Source: JBNKFV01 sp050290265
GTDB taxonomy: Bacteria; Pseudomonadota; Gammaproteobacteria; Pseudomonadales; Cellvibrionaceae
Length of the DNA stretch: 59,166 nucleotides
Assembly (NCBI GenBank): GCA_050290265.1
Contig: JBNKHI010000016.1
Span: 1-59,166 of the forward strand
Reading direction: 5' to 3'
This document shows, one piece after another, positions 51,730 through 59,166 of the stretch (position 1 is its first letter; every line of letters starts with the position of its first letter). A program made the translations under genes and the position numbers. The notes under the pieces are model-generated. The model was not told the DNA's origin. It was given only the letters and a program-made list of their open reading frames with translations, and made no database searches.

Positions 51730-52983
51730 TTAAACATACAGCCCAGCGGCATAACCTGACGCCCAAGCCCATTGAAAATTAAAACCGCCAAGATGCCCAG
51801 TTACGTCGACAACTTCACCAATGAAGTAAAGCCCCTGCTGTTTTTTTGCTTCCATCGTTTTGGATGACAACTCGTCAGTACAAACACCACCTAATGTAAC
51901 CTCGGCGGTGCGGTACCCTTCTGTGCCGTTTGGTTTGATTTGCCAGTGGTGAAATTTTTCATCTAGCTGTTGCAGCTCTTTTAACGAATACTGTGCTAAA
52001 GGCTTATTTTCACACCAAAGACTAACAAAGAGCTGCGCCATATTTTTGGTAAGAAAGTGACTGAGTGCGGTGGTAAGCAATTGGTTGGGGTGCTGCTCTC
52101 GCTGAGCAACAATCCAATTACTCAATTCAATATCAGGCAACAAGTTAATATCGATGAACTGCCCTTGATTCCAGTATGACGAAATTTGCAAAATCGCAGG
52201 ACCGCTTAATCCGCGATGGGTAAATAATAAATTTTCTTTAAAGGTTTGCCCATTACAACTTACAGTTACCGGCAATGAGCTCCCCACTAAAGGCTCCCAC
52301 ACAGCCAAGGATTCTTTTAGCAGCGTAAAAGGGACCAAACCGGCGGTTTGCGACAAGACCTTCAGACCAAACTGCTTAGCAATCTGGTATCCAAACCCGC
52401 TAGCTCCCATCGTTGGTATCGATAAGCCACCCGTGGCAATAACTACCGATTGAGCCATAACAACGCCCAATGTTGTTTCAAGGGTGTAATGTAAGCTTGG
52501 AAAACTGGCACTGCCAAGCACATCAGCGGAGTCTGCGCTGATGCTATGAATACTACAACGCGTATGAATTTTGACACCAGCCTGCTGGCACTCCGCCAAT
52601 AACATGTCAACAATGTCACGGGCTTTGTTGTCACAAAATAATTGACCCAAAGTTTTTTCGTGATAAGGAATGCTATGTTTTTCCACCATCGCAATAAAAT
52701 CCCACTGTGTAAAACGGGACAAGGCCGACTTACAAAAGTGCGAATTACCCGAAAGGAAATCGTCCGAGCTACAATACATGTTCGTGAAGTTACAACGACC
52801 GCCACCGGACATGAGAATTTTCTTTCCCACCTTATTGGCATGATCCAATACCAATACCGAGCGGCCACGAGCGCCGGCGGTCAGGGCACACATCAGCCCG
52901 GCGGCGCCAGCACCTACAATCACAACGTCGACAACGACATCGGCAGCTGCATCAGCCTCTTTATTCAATACATCTTCACTCAT
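51730..52983 (-). CDS. HI0933/YhiN-type flavoprotein
   Basis: A 417-residue FAD protein. The N-terminal dinucleotide-binding motif is VVIVGAGAAGLMCALTAGARG, followed by the family signature KKILMSGGGRCNFTN and, at the end, GEVVDVTGHLGGFNFQWAWASG. The family (HI0933, YhiN, BaiN-like) comprises NAD(P)/FAD oxidoreductases of uncertain physiological role; some reduce steroids. Single gene on the minus strand. Confidence 0.9.
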   Translation of the reverse strand: MSEDVLNKEADAAADVVVDVVIVGAGAAGLMCALTAGARGRSVLVLDHANKVGKKILMSGGGRCNFTNMYCSSDDFLSGNSHFCKSALSRFTQWDFIAMVEKHSIPYHEKTLGQLFCDNKARDIVDMLLAECQQAGVKIHTRCSIHSISADSADVLGSASFPSLHYTLETTLGVVMAQSVVIATGGLSIPTMGASGFGYQIAKQFGLKVLSQTAGLVPFTLLKESLAVWEPLVGSSLPVTVSCNGQTFKENLLFTHRGLSGPAILQISSYWNQGQFIDINLLPDIELSNWIVAQREQHPNQLLTTALSHFLTKNMAQLFVSLWCENKPLAQYSLKELQQLDEKFHHWQIKPNGTEGYRTAEVTLGGVCTDELSSKTMEAKKQQGLYFIGEVVDVTGHLGGFNFQWAWASGYAAGLYV

Positions 52984-53024
52984 ACTTCACCACGGCCCTT
53001 ATTCAGACGCGCATGCTAGCAAAT

Positions 53025-53912
53025 TCATACACTGGAAGCTTGTTTACACAACGCCAGCCAGCGTTCGATGACCGCGCTGCGATATTTTTGTTTGTGCAAA
53101 ATGACGTAGAAACGTCGTTTCCAATTCCGCTGCGGTACCGACAAGGGAACTAGTGTACCTCGCGAAAAGGCTTCCACGAGTGAAATGTCAGACAAGCAAC
53201 CAATACCTAACTGGGCTTCCACTGCACGTTTAATCGCTTCGATGTGCTGCAACTGGAGCCGGATGTTCAAGTGCGGTAACAAGCCATGCATAATACGTTC
53301 AAACGCTTGGCGCATCGCTGAGCCGGGTTCGCGAACAATCCATTGTGCAGCCAACAGGTCCTCATCAGACAAGCTTTTACGTTGAGCCAACGGATGTTCA
53401 GGATGAGCAAACACCACTAATTCATCACTGTGCCAGGGAATAATATCTAAATCCGGATGCTGAATTTCGCCCTCGACCAAACCGACATCCAGCTCAAAAT
53501 TTAATACCCGCTGGACGACAGTCGACATATTCACCACAACCAAATCCACCCGTGTTTCCGGGTGCCGCTCCATAAATTGAGCCGCCAAACCCACCGCCAT
53601 GTAATTGCCAATGGTCATAGTTGCACCCACCTTAATCTCACCCAGAGTTCGGTCTTGCTGCAACAACCCCTCCAGTTCATTGCCGTGAGCCATCAGCGAT
53701 TCCACTTTAGGGCGTAACGAGCGACCTAGATCATTCAGCTGCAAACGTTTGCCGACCCGGTCGAACAGGCTTAATGAAAACTGACTTTCCAGCTCTTTCA
53801 ACGCGCTGCTGGCAGCGGACTGCGACATCGCAAGGCTATCTGCTGCCTTGGTGATATTTTCAAAATGCGCAGCGGCCAGGAATACTTCTAACTGCCGAAA
53901 ACTGTATCTCAT
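53025..53912 (-). CDS. LysR family regulator, FinR-like
   Basis: A 295-residue LysR-type regulator. The helix-turn-helix lies at about 5-60 (RQLEVFLAAAHFENITKAADSLAMSQSAASSALKELE) and the co-inducer domain at about 90-290. ATG 53912 follows GAGGAG by five bases; the preceding in-frame GTG is less likely. It is divergent from fpr, the arrangement of finR and fpr in Pseudomonas, where FinR activates fpr under oxidative stress and in sulfur metabolism. Equivalence to FinR is inferred from position. Confidence 0.88.
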   Translation of the reverse strand: MRYSFRQLEVFLAAAHFENITKAADSLAMSQSAASSALKELESQFSLSLFDRVGKRLQLNDLGRSLRPKVESLMAHGNELEGLLQQDRTLGEIKVGATMTIGNYMAVGLAAQFMERHPETRVDLVVVNMSTVVQRVLNFELDVGLVEGEIQHPDLDIIPWHSDELVVFAHPEHPLAQRKSLSDEDLLAAQWIVREPGSAMRQAFERIMHGLLPHLNIRLQLQHIEAIKRAVEAQLGIGCLSDISLVEAFSRGTLVPLSVPQRNWKRRFYVILHKQKYRSAVIERWLALCKQASSV

Positions 53913-53978
53913 CACTACTCCTCAGCCGTATCCCGCAGCTTATCCAAAAAATCGATTAACATTATTTAAATAACCCGT

Positions 53979-54007
53979 TTTACCGATTTATGTGGTAAGA
54001 GTAAAGT
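53979..54007 (+). promoter_or_regulatory. Probable fpr promoter with LysR-type dyad
   Basis: TTTACC (53979-53984) and TAAAGT (54002-54007) are 17 bases apart and read toward fpr. An inverted repeat TTACC-N9-GGTAA (53980-53998) covers the -35 and most of the spacer, the position of a LysR activation site. The FinR-like protein encoded divergently is the obvious candidate to bind it. Confidence 0.5.
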
Positions 54008-54050
54008 AGCCACATTGATAAATATTGAACCACGAGGCGAGTAATCCATT

Positions 54051-54824
54051 ATGGCAACGCTAGTTAAAGAAAAAGTAACCCACGTGCACCACTGGAACGA
54101 CACACTGTTTTCCATTCGCACCAGCCGTGGCCAAGCTTTACGCTTTGAAAATGGTCACTTTGTAATGCTCGGTTTAGAAGTGGAAGGTCGCCCATTGCTG
54201 CGTGCTTACAGCATTGCCAGCGCCAATTACGAAGAAGAACTCGAGTTTCTGAGTATTAAAGTGGCAGACGGCCCGCTTACATCACGCTTACAGAATGTGC
54301 AGGTCGGGGACGAAGTCATTCTCAGTACCAAGCCAACGGGCACACTGGTAAACGGCCATTTGCTTGAAGGCAAACATCTTTACCTGATCAGTACCGGTAC
54401 TGGCCTGGCACCGTTTATGAGTATTATTAAAGACCCGGAAATCTACGAGCAGTATGACAAGATTATTCTTACTCACGGCGTGCGCTATGAGTCCGAATTA
54501 GCCTATCGCGATTACATTGAAAACGAGCTGCCAAATAATGAATATTTTGGCGAGCTAATTCGCGAAAAACTGATTTATTATCCAACGGTTACCCGTGAGC
54601 CCTTCAAGCATAACGGTCGTATTACCGATTTAATGCTGTCCGGAAGGTTGTTTAGAGATATCGGGCTGCCAGCACCGACGGTAGAAGACGACCGTTTTAT
54701 GATTTGTGGTTCTCCCAGTATGCTGAAGGACTTCTGCGCCATCCTGGATGAGCGAGGATTTCAGGAATCACGTCACGGCAATCAGGCTCACTACGTTATT
54801 GAACGAGCCTTTGTTGAGCAATAG
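54051..54824 (+). CDS. fpr: Ferredoxin/flavodoxin-NADP+ reductase
   Basis: A 257-residue FAD enzyme exchanging electrons between NADPH and ferredoxin or flavodoxin. The FAD-binding motif is RAYSIAS (the RxYS pattern), the NADP site starts at LISTGTGLAPFMSII, and the family end FMICGSPSMLKD and a C-terminal VERAFVEQ-like tail are present. Length and wording match pseudomonad FprA. It is divergent from a FinR-like regulator. Confidence 0.95.
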   Translation: MATLVKEKVTHVHHWNDTLFSIRTSRGQALRFENGHFVMLGLEVEGRPLLRAYSIASANYEEELEFLSIKVADGPLTSRLQNVQVGDEVILSTKPTGTLVNGHLLEGKHLYLISTGTGLAPFMSIIKDPEIYEQYDKIILTHGVRYESELAYRDYIENELPNNEYFGELIREKLIYYPTVTREPFKHNGRITDLMLSGRLFRDIGLPAPTVEDDRFMICGSPSMLKDFCAILDERGFQESRHGNQAHYVIERAFVEQ

Positions 54825-54875
54825 TCCGTTAACGTATTCTAGCCAACAGTAGAACAGTGCAGATTAATTACCCCC

Positions 54876-55289
54876 CTACTCGTCGCGTACCTTACCCCGC
54901 AAACGTTTTGTGGTGCTGCGGCGAGTCTTTTCATCGACACGCTTGCGTTTAGCAGATTTACTAGGCTTGGTGGGAATCCGCCTGGCCACGCGTTTGCTAG
55001 CGGCAGCAACCAAACTTTCTAGCCGCGCAATAGCATCATCTTTATTTTTAGGCTGGGAACGTGAGTTTTGTGCTTTGATAACTAGCACACCATCACTATT
55101 GATTCGCTGATCAGACGCATTGAGTAACCGCTGTTTCACCCAATCTGGCAGCGATGAAGCACGAATATCAAAACGCAATTGCACTGCACTTGATACTTTA
55201 TTGACGTTCTGCCCACCGGCGCCCTGCGCACGAATAGCCACAAAGTGGTATTCTCCGGGGTCGACTAAGGGTGGATCAGAAGAGTTCAT
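54876..55289 (-). CDS. arfB: Alternative ribosome-rescue factor ArfB (YaeJ)
   Basis: A 137-residue peptidyl-tRNA hydrolase that frees ribosomes stalled on broken mRNA. The release-factor-like GGQ motif is in RAQGAGGQNVNKVSSAVQL (GGQ at 25-27), and the long basic C-terminal tail (KPSKSAKRKRVDEKTRRS...) is the part that enters the empty mRNA channel. Its ATG shares one base with the stop of the upstream zinc-ribbon gene (TAATG), so translation is coupled. Confidence 0.94.
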   Translation of the reverse strand: MNSSDPPLVDPGEYHFVAIRAQGAGGQNVNKVSSAVQLRFDIRASSLPDWVKQRLLNASDQRINSDGVLVIKAQNSRSQPKNKDDAIARLESLVAAASKRVARRIPTKPSKSAKRKRVDEKTRRSTTKRLRGKVRDE

Positions 55290-55738
55290 TAGTGCCTTTT
55301 TGATTTGTCGGCGGGAAACAAGGAGACAACTTTCCCCGCTCCACTGTTGGTTGACAGCCGACTTAACGGCTCACCATCATTCGGCACCCGCTCAGCAACC
55401 ATAGCCTTGCCGGTTGGGTTAGGTATTTCGACAGAGAACCAACCGCGAATTATCACAAACAAAAAAGCCAGCAAACTGGCGACATAAGGAAACTCCGGGG
55501 GCAAGCTACTGCGCCGGGACAACAGCAACATAGCCAATACAAACGCGACTAACCACAACAAATGGCGACCGCGCACATTTCCTAGCCGCTGCGCCAATGT
55601 TGGTTTAGCGATTTCACCACGACGCAAATAGTTTTTACAAACCGGGCAAATAAAATTGCGATTAGGATCTTCCCAGTTCTCACACAACGCATCTTCATCC
55701 CTAAAAATACTCTGGCAAAAAGCGCACTGGTGTTTCAT
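55289..55738 (-). CDS. Zinc-ribbon membrane protein of unknown function
   Basis: A 149-residue protein. Two CxxC pairs (CAFC at 5-8 and CPVC near 31-34) with additional C19 make a probable zinc ribbon at the N-terminus, followed by two transmembrane helices (about 59-74 and 83-98) and a polar tail with VVSLFPADKSKRH. I recognise no family. It is upstream of arfB with a TAATG overlap and 21 bases from dcd, so the three could be one transcript. Confidence 0.7.
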   Translation of the reverse strand: MKHQCAFCQSIFRDEDALCENWEDPNRNFICPVCKNYLRRGEIAKPTLAQRLGNVRGRHLLWLVAFVLAMLLLSRRSSLPPEFPYVASLLAFLFVIIRGWFSVEIPNPTGKAMVAERVPNDGEPLSRLSTNSGAGKVVSLFPADKSKRH

Positions 55739-55759
55739 GGAAAAACTCCAACATTTGAC

Positions 55760-56329
55760 CTAGGTTTTCGGCAGCGTCACACCAGTCTGGCCCTGATACT
55801 TACCACCGCGATCTTTATACGATGTTGAGCACACTTCGTCAGACTCAAAAAACAACATCTGCGCAACACCTTCGTTGGCATAAATCTTAGCTGGCAAGGG
55901 AGTGGTGTTAGAAAATTCCAGCGTCACATGGCCTTCCCACTCAGGCTCGAGCGGCGTGACATTCACGATAATACCGCAGCGCGCATAAGTTGACTTACCC
56001 AGGCACACCGTCAAAACACTACGGGGGATACGAAAATACTCGACAGTGCGCGCCAACGCAAAGGAGTTCGGCGGGATAATACAAACGTCACTTTTGATGT
56101 CCACAAAGCTGTTTTCATCAAAATGCTTGGGGTCAACGGTGGTGGAGTGCACGTTGGTAAAAATTTTAAACTCATTGGCACAGCGCACATCATAGCCGTA
56201 ACTCGAGGTACCGTACGAGATCAAACGTTCACCATTAGCGTTATAGCGCACTTGCTCGGGCTCAAACGGCTCAATCATGCCATGTTGCTCCGCCATTCGA
56301 CGCATCCACTTATCGGACTTGATACTCAT
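55760..56329 (-). CDS. dcd: dCTP deaminase
   Basis: Deaminates dCTP to dUTP, the precursor route to dTMP. At 189 residues it has the standard length. Family stretches are ISYGTSSYGYDVRC near the start, NSFALARTVEYFRIPR, KSTYARCGIIVNVTPLEPEWEGHVTLEFSN (catalytic region with the conserved Glu) and KYQGQTGVTLPKT at the end. First gene of a likely transcript with the zinc-ribbon protein and arfB. Confidence 0.97.
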   Translation of the reverse strand: MSIKSDKWMRRMAEQHGMIEPFEPEQVRYNANGERLISYGTSSYGYDVRCANEFKIFTNVHSTTVDPKHFDENSFVDIKSDVCIIPPNSFALARTVEYFRIPRSVLTVCLGKSTYARCGIIVNVTPLEPEWEGHVTLEFSNTTPLPAKIYANEGVAQMLFFESDEVCSTSYKDRGGKYQGQTGVTLPKT

Positions 56330-56624
56330 AATTACGTTACCTTTGTATCCTGCACATTAATACCATACCTCGCTATAGCTCAGCGGGCGGCGAGATAATA
56401 CTGGGTTTCACACAGTCTGGCAAAATTAGCCCGCGGAAGGAAATAACCATCATCTATCTTTAGAGAAACAAGGTTAACATCAGCTAGAAAAAGATAACCA
56501 CCCAAAACAGAGCATTTCCTATACAAGTCGCCCAAACTGCCAACCCTAGCCATCTGCAATGATGTCTTTACACAATAGGAGGATAAAGGCACATTAGTAG
56601 GGCAACAAAAGGAGAATCAATACT

Positions 56625-57404
56625 ATGAAAGGCAACCTGATACTGACGTTGGGATTTACCATTTTCTCCGTTTTACCCATAGCACCATTGACTGTGCATG
56701 CCGAAGAGCCCGGCCAGACTCAAAAGCCGACATTACTGCACTTTGTCGGCCCGGAAACCAAGCCAACGCTGTATCTGGGCCACAACGGTCAACCTCAAGG
56801 CCCCCTCTTGGACTATATCCGTACCCTGACGAAACATGCTGGCTACCGGTTAACCACTAAACTGACCGATGTCGACCAGACCGCAGGCTTATTAATTCGC
56901 GGGCAAGCGGATTTCACCGTCATGGTTAAACACCCCAAATTGGATTTATCCGATGCTATGGCATCAAGTCCAACTCCCGTTGGGCATTTAGTGCTGAATA
57001 TCTATCGCCAACCCGATACCCCGCCGCTAACCAGAGCGTTTGAATTAAAACATAAAAAAGTCGTTGTTTTAAAAGGCTACAGCTATGGAGGGATACTGCA
57101 ATCTCTACTCGACACTGACGACCCACCCACATTTTACGAGGTATCTACGCCTGACAAGGCACTGCATATGCTGAAAAGCCAACGGGCTCAATATGCGCTC
57201 CTGTACGTGAGTAATTTCAAATACGGGCTGCCTAAAACCAACTATAAAGCCAGTGAATTTGCATCAAATACTATCTCAACAATTCCCTTTTATATTCACG
57301 CAAGCAAGCATGGCGCAATTAATGCCGAAAAGCTGCTATCCGACTTAATGACAAGTTACAATGATTTAGTAGCATCCAAACAAATTGCTCCGCTGCAAAT
57401 GTAG
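56625..57404 (+). CDS. Periplasmic solute-binding-like protein (orphan)
   Basis: A 259-residue exported protein: signal peptide about 1-26 (ending VHA), then the family 3 binding-protein pattern (PQGPLLDYIRTLTKHAGY; LIRGQADFTVMVKHP; KKVVVLKGYSYGGIL; a C-terminal LLSDLMTSYNDLVASKQI helix). AAAGGAG precedes the ATG at a somewhat long distance. There are no permease or ATPase genes nearby, so it probably senses or buffers a small molecule and does not feed an ABC transporter encoded here. Followed by a second such protein. Confidence 0.75.
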   Translation: MKGNLILTLGFTIFSVLPIAPLTVHAEEPGQTQKPTLLHFVGPETKPTLYLGHNGQPQGPLLDYIRTLTKHAGYRLTTKLTDVDQTAGLLIRGQADFTVMVKHPKLDLSDAMASSPTPVGHLVLNIYRQPDTPPLTRAFELKHKKVVVLKGYSYGGILQSLLDTDDPPTFYEVSTPDKALHMLKSQRAQYALLYVSNFKYGLPKTNYKASEFASNTISTIPFYIHASKHGAINAEKLLSDLMTSYNDLVASKQIAPLQM

Positions 57405-57489
57405 GCCTAGTGCAACCATGATCAGAACTGCGAGTTCAGGAGCCGCCAACGCTAACCACGACCGTCGATATGCGCTATGGCCAGACTGT

Positions 57490-58479
57490 ATGCGTAGGAG
57501 CCCCACCAGCTTTCAAGTTTCCCTTGTATATCACTTTACATCCCTCATCCCAATAATCTTATTGGTTTTATCAATCCAGCCTCAACAGACAAAGGCGCAA
57601 GATTTAATTACCAATGTTGTACAACTGAACAATAACAATACCGAACTACTGGAAAACCAATACGTTGTATTTCTGGAAGCACTTGACGAACTATACACTG
57701 ATGGGACTTTTGACATCCGACATCGCCCATTCGCTCGCTCTTTGCGTGAAGTAACCCAAGGACTCAGCGACCTCCATATACCGCTTATTTGTCCAAAAAA
57801 TGCTAAAGAGAATCCCTACTTTAGTTTTGGGGATGAGCCCATCCAAAAAATTATATTCGCGCTGTACAGCAACATCGACTCACCCATTAACTACCAAGAC
57901 ATCGTCAATGCCAAATACACGGTCAACCAGAACACATGGCTGTCACTCAAGAGTATTTTCACGGACAATGACATTAAAACACTTGGCGCATTAACCGGCA
58001 CTTATGATACGAGTGACCAACTGATTGTGACCGCAACCCAATTATTACAGCGCGATTTGACCGCTGACGAACAAGACCAACTAAAACTCACCAGTTTTCC
58101 GTACTATATAGCTACAGATCGGATACACAGTTCCTTAATCGATATACCAACCCATCCCTCCTCAAACCCCAACAGCGCCATACGTCAAGTTCTTGGGAAA
58201 CGCGTCGACGGCTATATTTTCGCGGCAGCAACCGTCGAGAGGTTAATAACAGAGCAGCATCTCAGCGACCGCTTTCATCGAAGTCTGCTCGGTAACTTTG
58301 ATGTTTGCTTCGTTGTGGCCAAAAATTCCCACGGTGACGCCATCAACAAAAAAATCAGCCCACTTATTGCCGAGTTAAAAAAAACAGATTTATACAAACA
58401 GAAATTACTAAAATACTACCGCGACTTTGACAAAAACTGGCTGGAGAAATACGGCGATTTATCAAAACCCAAGCCTTAA
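57490..58479 (+). CDS. Second exported binding-like protein (orphan)
   Basis: The reading starts upstream (TTG 57385, ATG 57418), but ATG 57490 gives a proper signal peptide (hydrophobic LIPIILLVLSI, cleavage near KAQ), so I take 330 residues. The mature part has mixed alpha/beta content and binding-protein-like stretches (QNTWLSLKSIFTDNDIKTL; GKRVDGYIFAAATVERLI; KISPLIAELKKTDLYKQKLLKYYRDF). I do not recognise a precise family; a diverged family 3 binding protein is my best reading. It lies 85 bases after the previous gene on the same strand. Confidence 0.6.
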   Translation: MRRSPTSFQVSLVYHFTSLIPIILLVLSIQPQQTKAQDLITNVVQLNNNNTELLENQYVVFLEALDELYTDGTFDIRHRPFARSLREVTQGLSDLHIPLICPKNAKENPYFSFGDEPIQKIIFALYSNIDSPINYQDIVNAKYTVNQNTWLSLKSIFTDNDIKTLGALTGTYDTSDQLIVTATQLLQRDLTADEQDQLKLTSFPYYIATDRIHSSLIDIPTHPSSNPNSAIRQVLGKRVDGYIFAAATVERLITEQHLSDRFHRSLLGNFDVCFVVAKNSHGDAINKKISPLIAELKKTDLYKQKLLKYYRDFDKNWLEKYGDLSKPKP

Positions 58480-58581
58480 CTTCTATTTAAATTGTCACAA
58501 ATAGTGTGTAAATGTAATATTATCTACCACCACAGCAACAGCAGTTAATACGCCTCATTATAGTTTAAGCGAGATACATCT

Positions 58582-58965
58582 ATGTTTGGCACTCACAAGT
58601 TTAGCTATTCTTCTAGACCAATCGGTTTTACTTGGCCCTTAACAAATACGCTGCAAATGTATAAACACTACTTCGCGATTCAGGAATCGTTCTGTAACTT
58701 TTTTAGCGGTGGGTTAATCAGTGATATTTATGAAGAGTGTGAACACGCGGGAGTTGAAGCGACAACCCTGTTAGAAGAGACACTCAACAACCCCGCGGGT
58801 GTAATTACCAGGGAGCAGATAGAAGTTGCCGCTACACGGTTACGTAGTATTCACCATGAGCTCCTGCGCAACCTGTTCTGGTTGCCTGTAGACCGCCACC
58901 TTGGGCGCCCCGGTAGGAAGCGCTTTGCCACCACGTTAGATGGCGAATTCAGTCGCGACGACTAG
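58582..58965 (+). CDS. Unrecognised 127-aa protein
   Basis: A soluble, mostly helical protein. It begins MFGTHKFSYSSRPIGFTWPL, has an acidic central helix region (SDIYEECEHAGVEATTLLEETL) and ends in a basic segment with the RPGRKRF stretch. GAG lies close before the ATG. I recognise no family, and no motif suggests function. It may be a conserved hypothetical or a lineage-specific gene. Confidence 0.55.
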   Translation: MFGTHKFSYSSRPIGFTWPLTNTLQMYKHYFAIQESFCNFFSGGLISDIYEECEHAGVEATTLLEETLNNPAGVITREQIEVAATRLRSIHHELLRNLFWLPVDRHLGRPGRKRFATTLDGEFSRDD

Positions 58966-59049
58966 TCGAACAAAAATAAAATACAGCCTCCTGCCAGGTA
59001 ACGTTTCCTGCTAACATGACCGACTTTTACACCGAGGTTTTGCTTGGCT

Positions 59050-59166
59050 ATGGAGTTGTCGGTTTACGCTGTTATTGTATTAATGTTGGCATTTTGCTGG
59101 TCAGGGTTTATACGCGCCGGCTTAGGCTTTGGCGGGGCGGGCCTGATGTACCCGGTCGCCCTGCTT
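59050..59166 (+). CDS. TauE/SafE family permease, N-terminal part (cut by window edge)
   Basis: From ATG 59050 a hydrophobic reading runs off the right edge (39 codons visible). The stretch CWSGFIRAGLGFGGAGLMYP is the conserved first-helix motif of the TauE/SafE (DUF81) family, whose members are proposed to export sulfite or related organosulfur anions. The substrate of this one is unknown. The frame stays open to the last base. Confidence 0.75.
   Translation, partial: MELSVYAVIVLMLAFCWSGFIRAGLGFGGAGLMYPVALL

Noticed and set aside
56380..56592. 70-codon minus-strand ORF between dcd and the binding-like gene
   Set aside because: No ribosome binding site or family content; the space is more plausibly promoter region for divergent genes.
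1..59166. CRISPR arrays, IS elements, tRNA or rRNA genes
   Set aside because: No regularly spaced repeats, transposase motifs, long terminal inverted repeats around an ORF, or tRNA T-loop signatures were found on reading through.

Overview
The window looks like a chromosomal segment of a free-living, probably aquatic or marine gammaproteobacterium of the Pseudomonas/Cellvibrio-like broad group. The reasons are: conserved blocks I know from pseudomonads (leuS-lptE-holA; yihY/arsC/wrbA/DUF2069; hda, DUF2066, purM-purN-DUF3108; a LysR regulator divergent from fpr), typical gammaproteobacterial families (YeeN-type YebC, DeaD, Hda, Dcd, ArfB, SlyD), several orphan periplasmic binding proteins and TonB-dependent receptors. 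The taxonomic placement is inference; there is no rRNA gene. I found no tRNA, IS element, CRISPR array or phage module.

Layout. 1-1.3 kb is an AT-rich, gene-poor edge holding the 5' end of a radical SAM gene and a decayed fragment of a carotenoid-oxygenase gene. 1.3-9.3 kb has a DUF445 membrane protein, a YebC-family protein, leuA divergent from an Lrp/AsnC regulator, small cysteine-rich and helical proteins of unknown role, and glpK. 9.3-13.6 kb is leuS-lptE-holA. 13.7-23 kb is almost all on the minus strand: a GAF/PAS-GGDEF-EAL protein, a DUF815 ATPase coupled to a periplasmic binding-like protein, deaD, a CheY/CheC-like pair, and yihY coupled to a TlpA-like lipoprotein. 23-34.7 kb is the pseudomonad-like block: arsC-wrbA-DUF2069-sppA, an MFS transporter, hda, DUF2066, purM-purN-DUF3108, slyD, a small zinc protein and a peroxiredoxin.

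The more accessory part starts near 34.9 kb. It holds an intact carotenoid oxygenase (paralogous to the fragment at 0.8 kb); an overlapping three-gene operon of TonB receptor, YfiR-like periplasmic protein and CHASE8/HAMP/GGDEF diguanylate cyclase; a second, catabolic-type TonB receptor with a zinc alcohol dehydrogenase and an AraC regulator; agmatinase; another diguanylate cyclase; and copA-cueR with a well-formed CueR-type promoter. From 51.7 kb come an HI0933-type flavoprotein, a FinR-like LysR regulator divergent from fpr, arfB with a zinc-ribbon membrane protein, dcd, two orphan periplasmic binding-like proteins, an unrecognised protein, and the start of a TauE/SafE permease at the right edge.

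How the genes work together: c-di-GMP turnover is represented three times, by one bifunctional and two synthesis-only proteins, one of them wired to a TonB receptor. Copper export is self-contained (sensor, operator, pump). The 34.9-46 kb region probably serves uptake and oxidation of a hydrophobic or aromatic substrate that the sequence alone does not identify. The best candidate for an under-described system is the TonB receptor/YfiR/diguanylate cyclase operon at 37.0-40.8 kb.
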